A stretch of DNA of 64,000 bases, taken from an uncultured Bacteroidaceae bacterium. GTDB taxonomy: Bacteria; Bacteroidota; Bacteroidia; Bacteroidales; Bacteroidaceae. The DNA lies in the NCBI GenBank assembly GCA_944320955.1, contig CALUJL010000031.1, positions 1-64,000 of the forward strand, given 5' to 3'. Position numbers and translations under genes: made by a program. Under the pieces are notes generated by a model. That model made no database searches and was not told where the DNA came from. It worked only from the letters and a program-made list of their open reading frames with translations. Below are positions 8,839-17,004 of the stretch, one piece after another. Numbering within the stretch: the stretch's first letter is position 1; each line of letters begins with the position of its first letter.

Positions 8839-10524
8839 ATGAACGCATTCGAATTCCGACCGAAACTACTCCAAACCCTTCGTCACTACGACCGAAAGAC
8901 CTTCCTCTCCGACCTGCTGGCGGGCGTCATTGTGGGCATTGTGGCCCTCCCGCTGGCCATAGCCTTCGGCATTGCCTCCGGAGTCTCGCCCGAAGTGGGC
9001 ATCACCACGGCCATCGTGGCCGGATTCCTCGTCTCCCTCCTGGGCGGGAGCAAGGTGCAGATCGGCGGCCCCACGGGGGCTTTCATCGTAATCGTCTACG
9101 GCATCATCCAGCAGTACGGCCAGAACGGCCTGATCGTGGCCACCCTTTTGGCCGGCGCGCTGCTGATTATGCTCGGGCTCTTCAAGTTGGGCACGATTAT
9201 CAAGTACATTCCTTACCCGATCATCGTAGGTTTTACCAGCGGCATAGCCGTCACCATCTTCACCACGCAGGTCAAAGACCTCCTCGGCCTGCAGCCGGCC
9301 GATGTCCCCGCCGACTTCCTGGGCAAATGGGCCGCCTACTTCCGCGCCCTCCCCACGTGGGACCCCTGGTCGGCCTGCATCGCCGTGGGAAGCATCCTCA
9401 TCATAGCCCTCGCCCCGCGGCTCTCCCGCCGGATTCCGGGCTCGCTGCTGGCCATCGTGGCCGCCACCGTGGCCGCCTGGCTGCTGCGGGAATACGCCGG
9501 GGTGCAAAGCATCGAGACCATCGGCGACCGCTTTGTCATCAACCCCTCCCTGCCCGAGGCCGAAATCCCCCCGATGAGTTGGGAAATGGTGCAGGGCCTG
9601 CTGCCTGCGGCGCTGACGATAGCCGTCCTGGGCGCCATCGAATCGCTGCTTTCCGCCACCGTAGCCGACGGAATGATCGGCGACAAACACAATTCGAACC
9701 AGGAGTTGATGGCACAGGGCGTGGCCAATCTCATAACTCCCCTCTTCGGCGGAATACCCGCCACGGGGGCAATCGCCCGGACGATGACGAACATCAACAA
9801 CGGCGGCCGCACTCCTGTGGCCGGCCTCGTGCATGCCGTCGTCTTGCTGCTCATCCTCCTCTGCCTGGGCAGCCTGACGAGCCTCATTCCCATGGCCTGC
9901 CTGGCAGGCGTGCTGGCGGTGGTGGCCTACAACATGAGCGAATGGCGCACGTTCCGCCTGCTCCTTAAGAATCCGAAGAGCGACGTGGCCGTATTGCTCA
10001 TCACCTTTTTCCTCACCGTGCTGTTCGACCTGACGATTGCCATAGAGGTGGGCCTCGTCATCGCCTGCCTCCTCTTCATGCGCCGTGTGGCGGAAACGAC
10101 GGACATCCACGTAATTACCGACGAAATCGACCCGGCCGAAGACACCGACGCGCTGCTCCACGAGGAGCATCTCGCCGTGCCCGACGGCGTGGAGGTCTAC
10201 GAGATCAACGGACCGTACTTCTTCGGGATCGCCAATCGCTTTGAGGAACAGATGGCCCTCATGGGCGATCGCCCGCGGGTGCGCATCATCCGTATGCGGC
10301 GGGTGCCCTTCATCGACTCCACCGGGCTGCACAACCTGACCAACCTCTGCCTGATGAGCCAGAAGGAGGGCATCACCATCATCCTCTCCGGCGTAAACGA
10401 AAAAGTACACGCCGTGCTGGAACGGAGCGGTTTCTACGCCCTGCTCGGCAAGGAGAACATCTGCAGCCACATCAATCTGGCGCTCCAGCGGGCCCGTCTC
10501 CTTACCGGGGAGGCGAAGTCCTGA
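8839..10524 (+). CDS. SulP-family anion transporter with STAS domain
   Basis: A 561-residue inner-membrane anion transporter of the SLC26/SulP family (sulfate, bicarbonate or other small anions). About 12-14 hydrophobic helices cover residues 20-410, with the signature region GGPTGAFIVIVYGI and PYPIIVGFTSGIAVTIF. A cytoplasmic STAS domain follows (about 430-545), containing RRVPFIDSTGLHNL, where the conserved D-S-T-G loop is intact. I prefer the ATG at 8839 (MNAFEFRPKLL) to the one at 8806, because the 11 extra residues lie partly in a repeat array. No clear promoter was found; read-through from typA and the nitroreductase gene is possible. Substrate cannot be told from sequence. Confidence 0.9.
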   Translation: MNAFEFRPKLLQTLRHYDRKTFLSDLLAGVIVGIVALPLAIAFGIASGVSPEVGITTAIVAGFLVSLLGGSKVQIGGPTGAFIVIVYGIIQQYGQNGLIVATLLAGALLIMLGLFKLGTIIKYIPYPIIVGFTSGIAVTIFTTQVKDLLGLQPADVPADFLGKWAAYFRALPTWDPWSACIAVGSILIIALAPRLSRRIPGSLLAIVAATVAAWLLREYAGVQSIETIGDRFVINPSLPEAEIPPMSWEMVQGLLPAALTIAVLGAIESLLSATVADGMIGDKHNSNQELMAQGVANLITPLFGGIPATGAIARTMTNINNGGRTPVAGLVHAVVLLLILLCLGSLTSLIPMACLAGVLAVVAYNMSEWRTFRLLLKNPKSDVAVLLITFFLTVLFDLTIAIEVGLVIACLLFMRRVAETTDIHVITDEIDPAEDTDALLHEEHLAVPDGVEVYEINGPYFFGIANRFEEQMALMGDRPRVRIIRMRRVPFIDSTGLHNLTNLCLMSQKEGITIILSGVNEKVHAVLERSGFYALLGKENICSHINLALQRARLLTGEAKS

Positions 10525-10534
10525 GCCGCCCCCT

Positions 10535-10579
10535 CCCCCGCGGCGCGCCGCGGGGGAAGCCGCCCGCCGCGGCGGGCGG
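10535..10579. repeat. Two adjacent GC-only palindromes
   Basis: A perfect 22-nt palindrome at 10535-10556, centred on GGCGCGCC, is followed by a perfect 20-nt palindrome at 10560-10579, centred on GCCGCGGC. They lie 10 bp after the SulP stop and directly abut array E. They could act as terminator-like hairpins for SulP. Confidence 0.7.
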
Positions 10580-10581
10580 GG

Positions 10582-10669
10582 AAAAGCCCTGCCGCTTTCG
10601 GGGAAAAACGCTGCATCTTTTCCGAAAAAGCCCTGCAACTTCTGACCGCAAGTTGCAGGGCTTTTCCCG
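10582..10669. repeat. 22-bp tandem repeat array E (4 units)
   Basis: Junctions at 10586, 10608, 10630 and 10652. The first three cores are in CTGC orientation (CCCTGCCGC, CGCTGCATC, CCCTGCAAC); the last is inverted (TTGCAGGGC), which creates the terminator at 10626-10665. Confidence 0.9.
10626..10665. terminator. Terminator built from two opposed repeat units
   Basis: AAAAGCCCTGCAACTT (10626-10641) and AAGTTGCAGGGCTTTT (10650-10665) form a perfect 16-bp stem with an 8-base loop. A-rich and T-rich flanks on both sides make it a bidirectional terminator for the convergent SulP and aroA genes. Confidence 0.85.
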
Positions 10670-10694
10670 TACCCCGGCAGGGGGAAAAGAAAAA

Positions 10695-10724
10695 GCCGTG
10701 CGGCGCATCGCTGCGGCACACGGC
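10695..10724 (-). terminator. Terminator for aroA
   Basis: GCCGTG (10695-10700) pairs with CACGGC (10719-10724), with further inner pairing GCGCA/TGCG. On the minus strand it is followed by TTTTTCTTTTCCCCC. It sits 34 bp past the aroA stop. Confidence 0.65.
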
Positions 10725-10758
10725 ACAACCAATTTATTCTCTAATGAAAAAACTTACT

Positions 10759-12039
10759 TTATGCGTTGTCTATCGTAAACGAGGCACGGCGCAAGACGTC
10801 CCAATACGTGGGAAACGACTTGCTGACCACGCCCGGGTCTTCTATTTCCACCGCCCCCGCTGCCAGCGCCGCCGGGGCAAAGGCCATGGCCATGCGGTGG
10901 TCGTCGTAGGTGGCTATGGGGGCCGCCGGCACGCCCTGCGGCGCGCCGCCCGGGGTGTCCTGGCCCGCGGGCCAGAAGAGCACCGTGCCGCGCCCCTCTT
11001 CCTCGGCCTCGCCGAGGCTGAAGCCCAGCTTCTTCATCTCCTGGCGCAGGGCGAAGATGCGGTCCGTCTCCTTGATTTTCAGGCTTTGCAGCCCGCCGAA
11101 CCGGAAGGGGACGCCCCGCAGCGCGCAGGTCACGACCATCGTCTGCGCCAAGTCCGGGCAGCGGAGCAGGTCGGCCTCATAGGTTTCCCCCCCCTTCAGC
11201 TGTGGCGCGGTGCGCACGAGCCTTACGCCGCCCGCCTCATACGCCGTGCCTACGCCCAGCGGGGCGAAGAGCGAAGCCACGCAACTGTCGCCCTGGAGGC
11301 TGTCGCGGTAGAGGTGGGGCAGGAAAAGGCTGCCGCCCTCCGGGGCGAGGGCCAGCATCTCGTAGGCATAGGAGGCCGCGCTCCAGTCGCCCTCCACGGT
11401 GTATTCCACCGGCCAGTAGCCCGTCGGTTCCACGCGCAGCACGCAACTTTCCCCGCCGGCCCACCCGGCGCGCGCGCCGAAGCTGCGCATCATGGCGAGC
11501 GTGAGGTCTATGTAAGGCCGCGAGACCACTGTACCTTCGAGCCGCAACTCCAGCCCCTCGGGCAGAAGAGGGGCCACCATCAACAGCGCCGAGACGTACT
11601 GCGAGCTCACCCCGCCCGGCAGCGAGAGCGACTTTCCCGCAAGCTTCCGCCCGCGGACGAGCAGGGGGGGGAAGCCCTCGCTGCCGCGGTATTCGATGTC
11701 GGCCCCGAGGCTCCGGAGCGCGTCGACCAGCAGTCCGATGGGGCGGCGACGCATCCGCTCCGTGCCGGTCAGTAGGCGCGTGCCGGGCGTCACCGCATAA
11801 TAAGCCGTCAGGAAGCGCATGGCCGTGCCCGCCGCCTTGATGTCGATGGTCAGGTCCTGCGGGTGTTCCATGGCGTAGACCATGACCGCCGTGTCGTCGC
11901 AGGCAGAGAGGTTGTAGAGCTGCGTGCTCTCTCCCCCGGCCAGGGCCTGCAGGATGAGGGCGCGGTTGCTGATGCTTTTCGAAGCCGGCAGGCACATCGT
12001 GCCTTCGAGCCGCCGGGGAGCTGTGACGCGGTACTTCAT
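10759..12039 (-). CDS. aroA: 3-phosphoshikimate 1-carboxyvinyltransferase (EPSP synthase)
   Basis: A 426-residue enzyme of the shikimate pathway that joins phosphoenolpyruvate to shikimate 3-phosphate. Visible family motifs are PASKSISNRALIL near residue 18, GTAMRFLTAYYA near 88, RRRPIGLLVDAL, a substrate-binding SSQYVSALL, CPDLAQT (the conserved aspartate), IKETDRI and YDDHRMAMAFA. The start at 12039 (MKYRVTAP) is chosen because the promoter element sits only 9 bp upstream; a longer frame would begin inside repeat array F. A Gly/Pro/Ala-rich insertion (near TPGGAPQGVPAAP) just before the DDHRMAM motif looks unusual. Another shikimate gene, aroQ, is 3 kb away. Confidence 0.95.
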   Translation of the reverse strand: MKYRVTAPRRLEGTMCLPASKSISNRALILQALAGGESTQLYNLSACDDTAVMVYAMEHPQDLTIDIKAAGTAMRFLTAYYAVTPGTRLLTGTERMRRRPIGLLVDALRSLGADIEYRGSEGFPPLLVRGRKLAGKSLSLPGGVSSQYVSALLMVAPLLPEGLELRLEGTVVSRPYIDLTLAMMRSFGARAGWAGGESCVLRVEPTGYWPVEYTVEGDWSAASYAYEMLALAPEGGSLFLPHLYRDSLQGDSCVASLFAPLGVGTAYEAGGVRLVRTAPQLKGGETYEADLLRCPDLAQTMVVTCALRGVPFRFGGLQSLKIKETDRIFALRQEMKKLGFSLGEAEEEGRGTVLFWPAGQDTPGGAPQGVPAAPIATYDDHRMAMAFAPAALAAGAVEIEDPGVVSKSFPTYWDVLRRASFTIDNA

Positions 12040-12048
12040 ATCGGGAGG

Positions 12049-12056
12049 CAAAGATA
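12049..12056 (-). promoter_or_regulatory. -7 element for aroA
   Basis: TATCTTTG on the minus strand with only 9 bases between it and the ATG at 12039, implying an mRNA leader of about 5 nt or none. Confidence 0.75.
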
Positions 12057-12070
12057 GTGTTTTGCACCCA

Positions 12071-12201
12071 AAAAGCCTTGCCCGCAGCAAAAAAAGCGCA
12101 AGCACTTTCCGGAAAAAGTGCTGCATGTTTTTCCGAAAAGCGCTGCATGTTTTCGGAAAAAGCCCTGCCGCTTTTTTGGAAGAGTGCCGCGGGAAATGTA
12201 T
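12071..12201. repeat. 22-bp tandem repeat array F (5-6 units)
   Basis: Junctions at 12075, 12096, 12118, 12140, 12162 and 12184; all steps but the first are 22 bp. It fills the gap between the divergent aroA and FISUMP promoters and ends exactly where the latter's -7 element begins. Confidence 0.9.
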
Positions 12202-12206
12202 CTTTG
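12199..12206 (+). promoter_or_regulatory. -7 element for FISUMP lipoprotein 1
   Basis: TATCTTTG followed by GCGC; about 30 nt of leader before the ATG at 12241. Confidence 0.7.
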
Positions 12207-12240
12207 GCGCAACGTTAACCCCCTAATCCCCCATGCAGCC

Positions 12241-13611
12241 ATGAAAAAAGCCCTTCGTCCCATCCGTCTTTTATCCGCCCTTTTTTGTCTCGCGTGCCTC
12301 CCCGCCTGTTCCGGCGACGAGCCGCAGCCGTCCGCTCCCGGCGGCGGGGGCGGGGAAAGTGCGGGCGCAGGCGGCGGGGCGGCGGCCGAAGCCGTCGACC
12401 TGGGGCTGAGCGTCCGCTGGGCCGCGTGCAACATGGGGGCCTCCGCGCCGCACGAAGCCGGGGGGCTCTACGGCTGGGCCGACCCCACGGGGCAGGCCGT
12501 GACCGACCAGGTGCACGATGAAGCCTACAATTGGACCTCTCCCCTCTACGGCGGCGCAGACCCCATGCCCGACATCTGCCGCACCGTCTACGACTTGCCC
12601 CACATGCAGCTCGGCGATTGCTGGCGCCTGCCCTCCGAAGCCGAGGCGCAAGAGCTGGTGGAACGCTGCGTCTGGCGCGAAGGGACGCGGCAGGGCGTGA
12701 AGGGATATACGGTGACGGGCCCCAACGGCCGCAGTATTTTCCTCCCCATGGCGGGCATGAGAGTCGGCGCGGAGCCCTACGAACAGGGCCGGCGCGGCTA
12801 CTATTGGACCGGCACGCGGCAGCCGGGCGCCACGGGCGCCGTATCCCTGCACGTGGGCGGCAGCACGGGCGGGCAAATCAGCAGCGACTACCGCTACCAA
12901 GGCTGCTCCGTCCGCCCCGTTTTCGGTACGGACTCCACGACTTTCACCTACGACTCCCCGCTCGACACCGTAGACCGCCGCGTCGACATGGGCGTGCTTT
13001 CCGGCTCCGGCAAGCCCCTCTATTGGGCCTCGGGCAACCTCGTTGTCCGCCGATATGCAAGGTCGTACATTGCCCACGAGCCCACTTTCGTCCCCGAGCA
13101 CCGCATCTTCAGCGAAGAAGCCCTGGAGTGGGATCTCTTCTGCTGGGGCGACGCCACGGGAAAGGAACTGTTTCTTTCCCAAGAATGGGAACTCCAACGG
13201 GTCAGCAGCCTGCCGGAGAACATCAGCGGCGATGTGCGTTACGACATCGCCCGCGCCCAATTGGGCGGGAACTGGCGGCTACCCACTGAGAATGAGTGGC
13301 GGCGGTTGCTCGACAATTGCGAGTTGACCTATGACTCCGTGAGAGGCCGTTTCTGCGTCTGGCTCACCAGTAAGATAAATGGCAACGTGCTTTGTTTCTA
13401 CGACTCACAGGCTTATGGTATGGAGACGGCGATCCCTCCTGTTTTCCGTGAGGTGGAGTCTGAATTTTTCTGCAGCACGCATGCGACAACCGCGCACCTG
13501 AATCCCTATCTCTACCAGAACCTCGTGACTGGCGAGCTATTCAGAATGCCGGACATTCGCTTATACTATGAGACTATTTCCATGGGACTTGTCCGTCCGG
13601 TGACAGAGTGA
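12241..13611 (+). CDS. FISUMP-type lipoprotein 1
   Basis: A 456-residue lipoprotein. The signal peptide ends with a lipobox (LPACSGDE), followed by a Gly/Pro/Ala-rich linker. Residues about 50-220 form a Fibrobacter-succinogenes-major-paralogous (FISUMP) domain, recognised by the opening VDLGLSVRWAACNMGA, the GGLYGWADP segment and WRLPSEAEAQELV. Residues about 250-456 hold a second, more divergent copy with CWGDATGK and WRLPTENEWRRLL. The domains resemble formylglycine-enzyme/C-type-lectin-like folds; their role in Bacteroidetes is unknown, probably outer-membrane surface display. A close paralog lies inverted at 20239-21585. It is followed by a hairpin at 13631-13676. Confidence 0.8.
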   Translation: MKKALRPIRLLSALFCLACLPACSGDEPQPSAPGGGGGESAGAGGGAAAEAVDLGLSVRWAACNMGASAPHEAGGLYGWADPTGQAVTDQVHDEAYNWTSPLYGGADPMPDICRTVYDLPHMQLGDCWRLPSEAEAQELVERCVWREGTRQGVKGYTVTGPNGRSIFLPMAGMRVGAEPYEQGRRGYYWTGTRQPGATGAVSLHVGGSTGGQISSDYRYQGCSVRPVFGTDSTTFTYDSPLDTVDRRVDMGVLSGSGKPLYWASGNLVVRRYARSYIAHEPTFVPEHRIFSEEALEWDLFCWGDATGKELFLSQEWELQRVSSLPENISGDVRYDIARAQLGGNWRLPTENEWRRLLDNCELTYDSVRGRFCVWLTSKINGNVLCFYDSQAYGMETAIPPVFREVESEFFCSTHATTAHLNPYLYQNLVTGELFRMPDIRLYYETISMGLVRPVTE

Positions 13612-13630
13612 CGGTCCGGAAAGCCCGATG

Positions 13631-13676
13631 CAGGAAAGGCAGGCCATGCCCCGTAAGCATCGACCAGCCTTTCCTG
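13631..13676 (+). terminator. Terminator after FISUMP lipoprotein 1
   Basis: CAGGAAAGGC (13631-13640) pairs with GCCTTTCCTG (13667-13676) over a long loop, followed by TTGATTATT. The stem begins 19 bp after the stop codon. Confidence 0.6.
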
Positions 13677-13727
13677 TTGATTATTCAATCCTTAATATAC
13701 AAGTCCATTCCCCCGTGCCGGGGCAAA

Positions 13728-13837
13728 AAAAGCGGCAGCGCCAGCGGCAAAAAGTGCAGGCACTTTTCCCGGAAAGCCCTGCATGTTTTCGCAGAAAGCC
13801 CTGCCGCTTTTTCCGCAAGGCGGCGCAGGGCTTCCCC
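13728..13837. repeat. 22-bp tandem repeat array G (5 units)
   Basis: Junctions at 13732, 13754, 13776, 13798 and 13820. Both core orientations occur. It lies between the convergent FISUMP 1 and xerD genes, about 45 bp past the xerD stop. Confidence 0.9.
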
Positions 13838-13882
13838 CGGCGGGGCGGAGGGCGGCGGCTGGAGGAGAGCAGCACACGGCAG

Positions 13883-14815
13883 TCAGCGGCCGAAGGGGTG
13901 GCGGATGTTGCGGGGGTGGTGCTCGATAATCTCGGCGCGGAGCTGCTCGCGGTCGAGGTGGGCGTAGATTTCGGTGGTGTCGATGCTCTCGTGGCCCAGC
14001 ATCATCTGGATGGCGCGCAGGTTGGCGCCGCCTTCGAGCAGGTGGGTGGCAAAGGAATGGCGCAGCGTGTGGGGGCTGACGGTCTTGGCGATTCCGGCCA
14101 GGGCGGCCCACTCTTTGATCAAACGGAAGACCATGATGCGCGAGAGATGCGCCCCGCGGCGGGAGAGGAAGAGGAAGTCTTCCTCGCCCGGCTTGGCGCC
14201 CTGCTCCAGGCGCTCCGGCAGATAGAGCCCTATCTCCCGCATGGCGGCGGGCGAAATGGGGACGAGGCGCTGCTTGCGCCCCTTGCCTTCGACGCGGACG
14301 TACTGCTCCTGGGGGAAATAATCGCTCAGCCGCAGGGTGCAGAGCTCCGTGACGCGCAGGCCGCAGCCGTAGAGCGTTTCGAGCATGGCGCGGTTGCGCT
14401 GGCCGAAAGGCGCGGAGCGGTCTATGGCGGCGGCCATGCGGTCTATCTCTTCCACGGTGAGCACCTCCGGCAAGTGGCGCCCCAGGCGGGGGACGGGTAT
14501 GAGCTCCGTAGGGTCGTCCGCTATGCGGCCGGAGAGGAGCAGGAAGCGGTAAAAGGACTTCGTGCCGCTGATGATGCGGCACTGCGAGCGCGCCCCGATG
14601 CCGATGTCGTGCAGCCCGGCCAGAAACTCCTCCAGCTTCTGCCGCGAAGCCTCGAGGGGCGAGACGCCTTCGAGCAGCAGGAAGGCCAGGAGCTTGTCCA
14701 GATCGGACAGATAGGCCTCCACCGTATTCTTCGCGAGGGAGCGCGAAAGGGTGAGATAGCGGCGGTATTCCGCCACGAGACGGGCGGTTTCTTCTTTTTT
14801 CAGCGGTGCGGACAT
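13883..14815 (-). CDS. xerD: Site-specific tyrosine recombinase XerD
   Basis: A 310-residue tyrosine recombinase that resolves chromosome dimers together with a partner Xer protein. The N-terminal SAM-like DNA-binding domain spans residues about 10-95. The catalytic domain shows all active residues: Arg in GCGLRVTELC, Lys in GKGRKQR, His-Arg in PHTLRHSFATHLLEGG, His in MMLGHESI and the nucleophile Tyr in TEIYAHLD. I chose the ATG at 14815 because a rare Shine-Dalgarno-like GGAGGA lies 7 bases before it; the ATG at 14821 overlaps that site. The xerD/aroQ divergent arrangement and lack of mobile-element genes argue for a housekeeping Xer rather than an integrase; XerC cannot be fully excluded. 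Confidence 0.9.
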   Translation of the reverse strand: MSAPLKKEETARLVAEYRRYLTLSRSLAKNTVEAYLSDLDKLLAFLLLEGVSPLEASRQKLEEFLAGLHDIGIGARSQCRIISGTKSFYRFLLLSGRIADDPTELIPVPRLGRHLPEVLTVEEIDRMAAAIDRSAPFGQRNRAMLETLYGCGLRVTELCTLRLSDYFPQEQYVRVEGKGRKQRLVPISPAAMREIGLYLPERLEQGAKPGEEDFLFLSRRGAHLSRIMVFRLIKEWAALAGIAKTVSPHTLRHSFATHLLEGGANLRAIQMMLGHESIDTTEIYAHLDREQLRAEIIEHHPRNIRHPFGR

Positions 14816-14836
14816 CGGCATTCCTCCGATTTTGTG

Positions 14837-14858
14837 TATCTTTGCGCCCGCAAAATTA
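14837..14858. promoter_or_regulatory. Face-to-face promoters of aroQ and xerD
   Basis: The plus-strand TATCTTTG (14837-14844) serves aroQ and the minus-strand TAATTTTG (14851-14858) serves xerD. The boxes are 6 bp apart, so the two polymerase footprints overlap and xerD transcription would pass through the aroQ promoter. Confidence 0.65.
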
Positions 14859-14868
14859 GGTTTTTCAC

Positions 14869-15297
14869 ATGAGAATTTTGATTTTGAACGGCCCGAACCT
14901 CAACCTCCTGGGGCGGCGCGAACCGGAAATCTACGGGCAAGACTCGATGGAGACCCTGCTCGGGCGGCTCCGCGCGGCCTATCCGGACGTAGAACTGGAG
15001 TACGCGCAGAGCAACAGCGAAGGGGTTCTGATAGACCACCTGCAGGAAGCCGGATACCGGTGCGACGGTATCGTCTTCAACGCAGGCGCTTACACGCACA
15101 CGTCCGTCGCCTTGCACGACGCCATCAAGGCCATTCCCGCCCCGGTGGTGGAGATACACATCTCCAACGTGCATACGCGCGAGGCTTTCCGCCGCGTTTC
15201 GATGATTTCCCCCGCCTGCTGCGGCGTGATCTGCGGCTTCGGGCTGGATTCCTACCGCCTCGGCATCGAAGCCCTCAGGGCACGGCTGCAAAAATAG
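14869..15297 (+). CDS. aroQ: 3-dehydroquinate dehydratase, type II
   Basis: A 142-residue type II dehydroquinase, the third step of the shikimate pathway. Motifs are complete: ILNGPNLNLLGRREPEIYG carries the catalytic Tyr (about 22), FNAGAYTHTSVALHDAI is the substrate pocket, and EIHISNVHTRE contains the catalytic His. Length matches the dodecameric family. It begins a plus-strand run with pyk, an O-methyltransferase, rbfA and an FtsX/LolE-like permease; array H separates it from pyk. The leader is about 20 nt. Confidence 0.97.
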   Translation: MRILILNGPNLNLLGRREPEIYGQDSMETLLGRLRAAYPDVELEYAQSNSEGVLIDHLQEAGYRCDGIVFNAGAYTHTSVALHDAIKAIPAPVVEIHISNVHTREAFRRVSMISPACCGVICGFGLDSYRLGIEALRARLQK

Positions 15298-15312
15298 GCG
15301 GCACTTCCCGGC

Positions 15313-15378
15313 AATTCATGCGGCACTTTCCGGAAAAAGCGGCAGCGCTTTTCCGCAGAAGCGCTGCCGCTTTCCACA
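15313..15378. repeat. 22-bp tandem repeat array H (3 units)
   Basis: Junctions at 15317, 15339 and 15361, filling the 104-bp gap between aroQ and pyk. If the two genes share a transcript, the array is transcribed. Confidence 0.85.
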
Positions 15379-15401
15379 AAATAAACACAACTTCTCCCAA
15401 C

Positions 15402-16862
15402 ATGAACAACAAGCGAACGAAAATAGTGGCCTCCATCTCCGACGAGCGCTGCGAGGTGGAATTCCTCAAGCAGCTCCACGAAGCGGGGATGAACGTAGTG
15501 CGGATGAACACAGCCCACGCCACTCCCGAAGGACTCAAGAAGATAATCCGCAACGTGCGGGCCGTCTCCAACCAGATAGCCATACTCATCGACACGAAAG
15601 GCCCCGAGGTACGCACCACGGCCTGCGCCGGCGGCGCGCCCATCGCCTACCGCACGGGCGAGGAAGTCACCCTCGTCGGGGCGCCGGGCGAAGCCACCAC
15701 GCACGACCGCATCTGCGTCACCTATCCTGACATGGCGGACGACGTGGCCGAAGGGGCGCACATACTCTTCGACGACGGCCTGCTCGACTTCAGCGTCATC
15801 GGCCGCGAAGAAGGCCGACTCCTGCTCCGCGCCGAAAACGACGGGGAGCTCGGCAGCCGCAAGAGCGTCAACGTCCCCGGGACGCGCATCAACCTTCCGG
15901 CAATCACCGAGAAGGACCGGCAAAACATCCTCCTCGCCATCGAAGAAGACATAGACTTCATAGCCCATTCCTTCGTGCGCAACAAGCAGGACGTGCTGGC
16001 CGTGCAGGAAATCCTCGACGAGAACCACAGCGACATCAAGATCATTGCCAAAATCGAGAACCAGGAAGGCGTGGACAACATAGACGAAATCCTCGACGCC
16101 GCCTACGGAGTGATGGTGGCCCGCGGCGACCTGGGCATCGAAGTGCCCATCGAGCAGATCCCCGGCATACAGCAGAAACTCATCAACCGCTGCATCCTGC
16201 GCAAGAAGCCCGCCATCGTGGCCACGCAGATGCTGCACTCCATGATACAGAACCCGCGCCCCACGCGCGCCGAGGTAACGGACATCGCCAACGCCATCTA
16301 CTGCCACGCCGACGCCATCATGCTCAGCGGCGAGACGGCCTACGGCAAGTATCCCGTGGAGGCAGTGCGCACGATGGCCACCGTGGCCCGCGAAGTGGAG
16401 CGCACCTGCCCCGACGAGAACAACGTGCGCATCCCCCTCTCCGGCGAGGAAGACATCACCGAATTCCTGGCCAAGCAGGCCGTGAAAGCCACCCAGCGCA
16501 TGAGCATCCGCGCCATACTCACCGACTCCTACACCGGGCGCACGGCGCGCCACGTGGCGGCGTTCCACGCCAAATACCCCGTGCTCGCCATCTGCTACCG
16601 CGAGAAGACCATGCGCCTGCTGGCCCTCTCCTACGGCGTAATACCGCTCTACCAGGAAGAAAAGAGCAACGCCCGCGCCTACTTCTTCGCCGCGCTCCAC
16701 ATGCTCATGCGCGACCACAAGATCACGGAGGCAGACCGGGTGGCCTACCTCAGCGGCAGTTACGGCGAAGGGGGCGGCACCACCTTCCTCGAACTCAACC
16801 GCGTGGGCGACATCCTCAACAGCGCGAAAGACTACCTCCTGCCCACCTTCACCGCCCGGTAG
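15402..16862 (+). CDS. pyk: Pyruvate kinase
   Basis: A 486-residue glycolytic enzyme converting phosphoenolpyruvate and ADP to pyruvate and ATP. The N-terminal MNNKRTKIVASISDE and VVRMNTAHA match the barrel start. The ADP/metal site is visible in AILIDTKGPEVRT, the catalytic Lys in IIAKIENQEGVDN, the signature in GVMVARGDLGIEVP, and MLSGETAYGKYPVEAV lines the active site. The C-terminal allosteric domain spans about 360-486. A longer open frame exists upstream, but it runs through aroQ in another frame and array H, so the ATG at 15402 is used. No -7 element was seen in the gap, so it may depend on the aroQ promoter. Confidence 0.97.
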   Translation: MNNKRTKIVASISDERCEVEFLKQLHEAGMNVVRMNTAHATPEGLKKIIRNVRAVSNQIAILIDTKGPEVRTTACAGGAPIAYRTGEEVTLVGAPGEATTHDRICVTYPDMADDVAEGAHILFDDGLLDFSVIGREEGRLLLRAENDGELGSRKSVNVPGTRINLPAITEKDRQNILLAIEEDIDFIAHSFVRNKQDVLAVQEILDENHSDIKIIAKIENQEGVDNIDEILDAAYGVMVARGDLGIEVPIEQIPGIQQKLINRCILRKKPAIVATQMLHSMIQNPRPTRAEVTDIANAIYCHADAIMLSGETAYGKYPVEAVRTMATVAREVERTCPDENNVRIPLSGEEDITEFLAKQAVKATQRMSIRAILTDSYTGRTARHVAAFHAKYPVLAICYREKTMRLLALSYGVIPLYQEEKSNARAYFFAALHMLMRDHKITEADRVAYLSGSYGEGGGTTFLELNRVGDILNSAKDYLLPTFTAR

Positions 16863-16899
16863 GCGCGGCAAGCCGCACCCGGCGGCAGCACTTCCGCCC

Positions 16900-16987
16900 G
16901 GAAGCCCTTGCACTTTCCGGCAAAAGTGCTGCCGCTTTCCGGCAAAAGCCCCGCCGCTTTTCCCCGAAACCGCCGCATCCCCCGGCA
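16900..16987. repeat. 22-bp tandem repeat array I (4 units)
   Basis: Junctions at 16904, 16926, 16948 and 16970 in the 142-bp gap between pyk and the O-methyltransferase gene. Cores CCCTTGCAC, TGCTGCCGC, CCCCGCCGC and CGCCGCATC. Confidence 0.85.
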
Positions 16988-17004
16988 CCGACCCCCGCAA
17001 CACG

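Noticed and set aside
13883..14815. Integrase marking a mobile element
   Set aside because: The protein has the size and motifs of housekeeping Xer recombinases and sits beside aroQ and pyk; no attachment repeats, transfer genes or tRNA are nearby.
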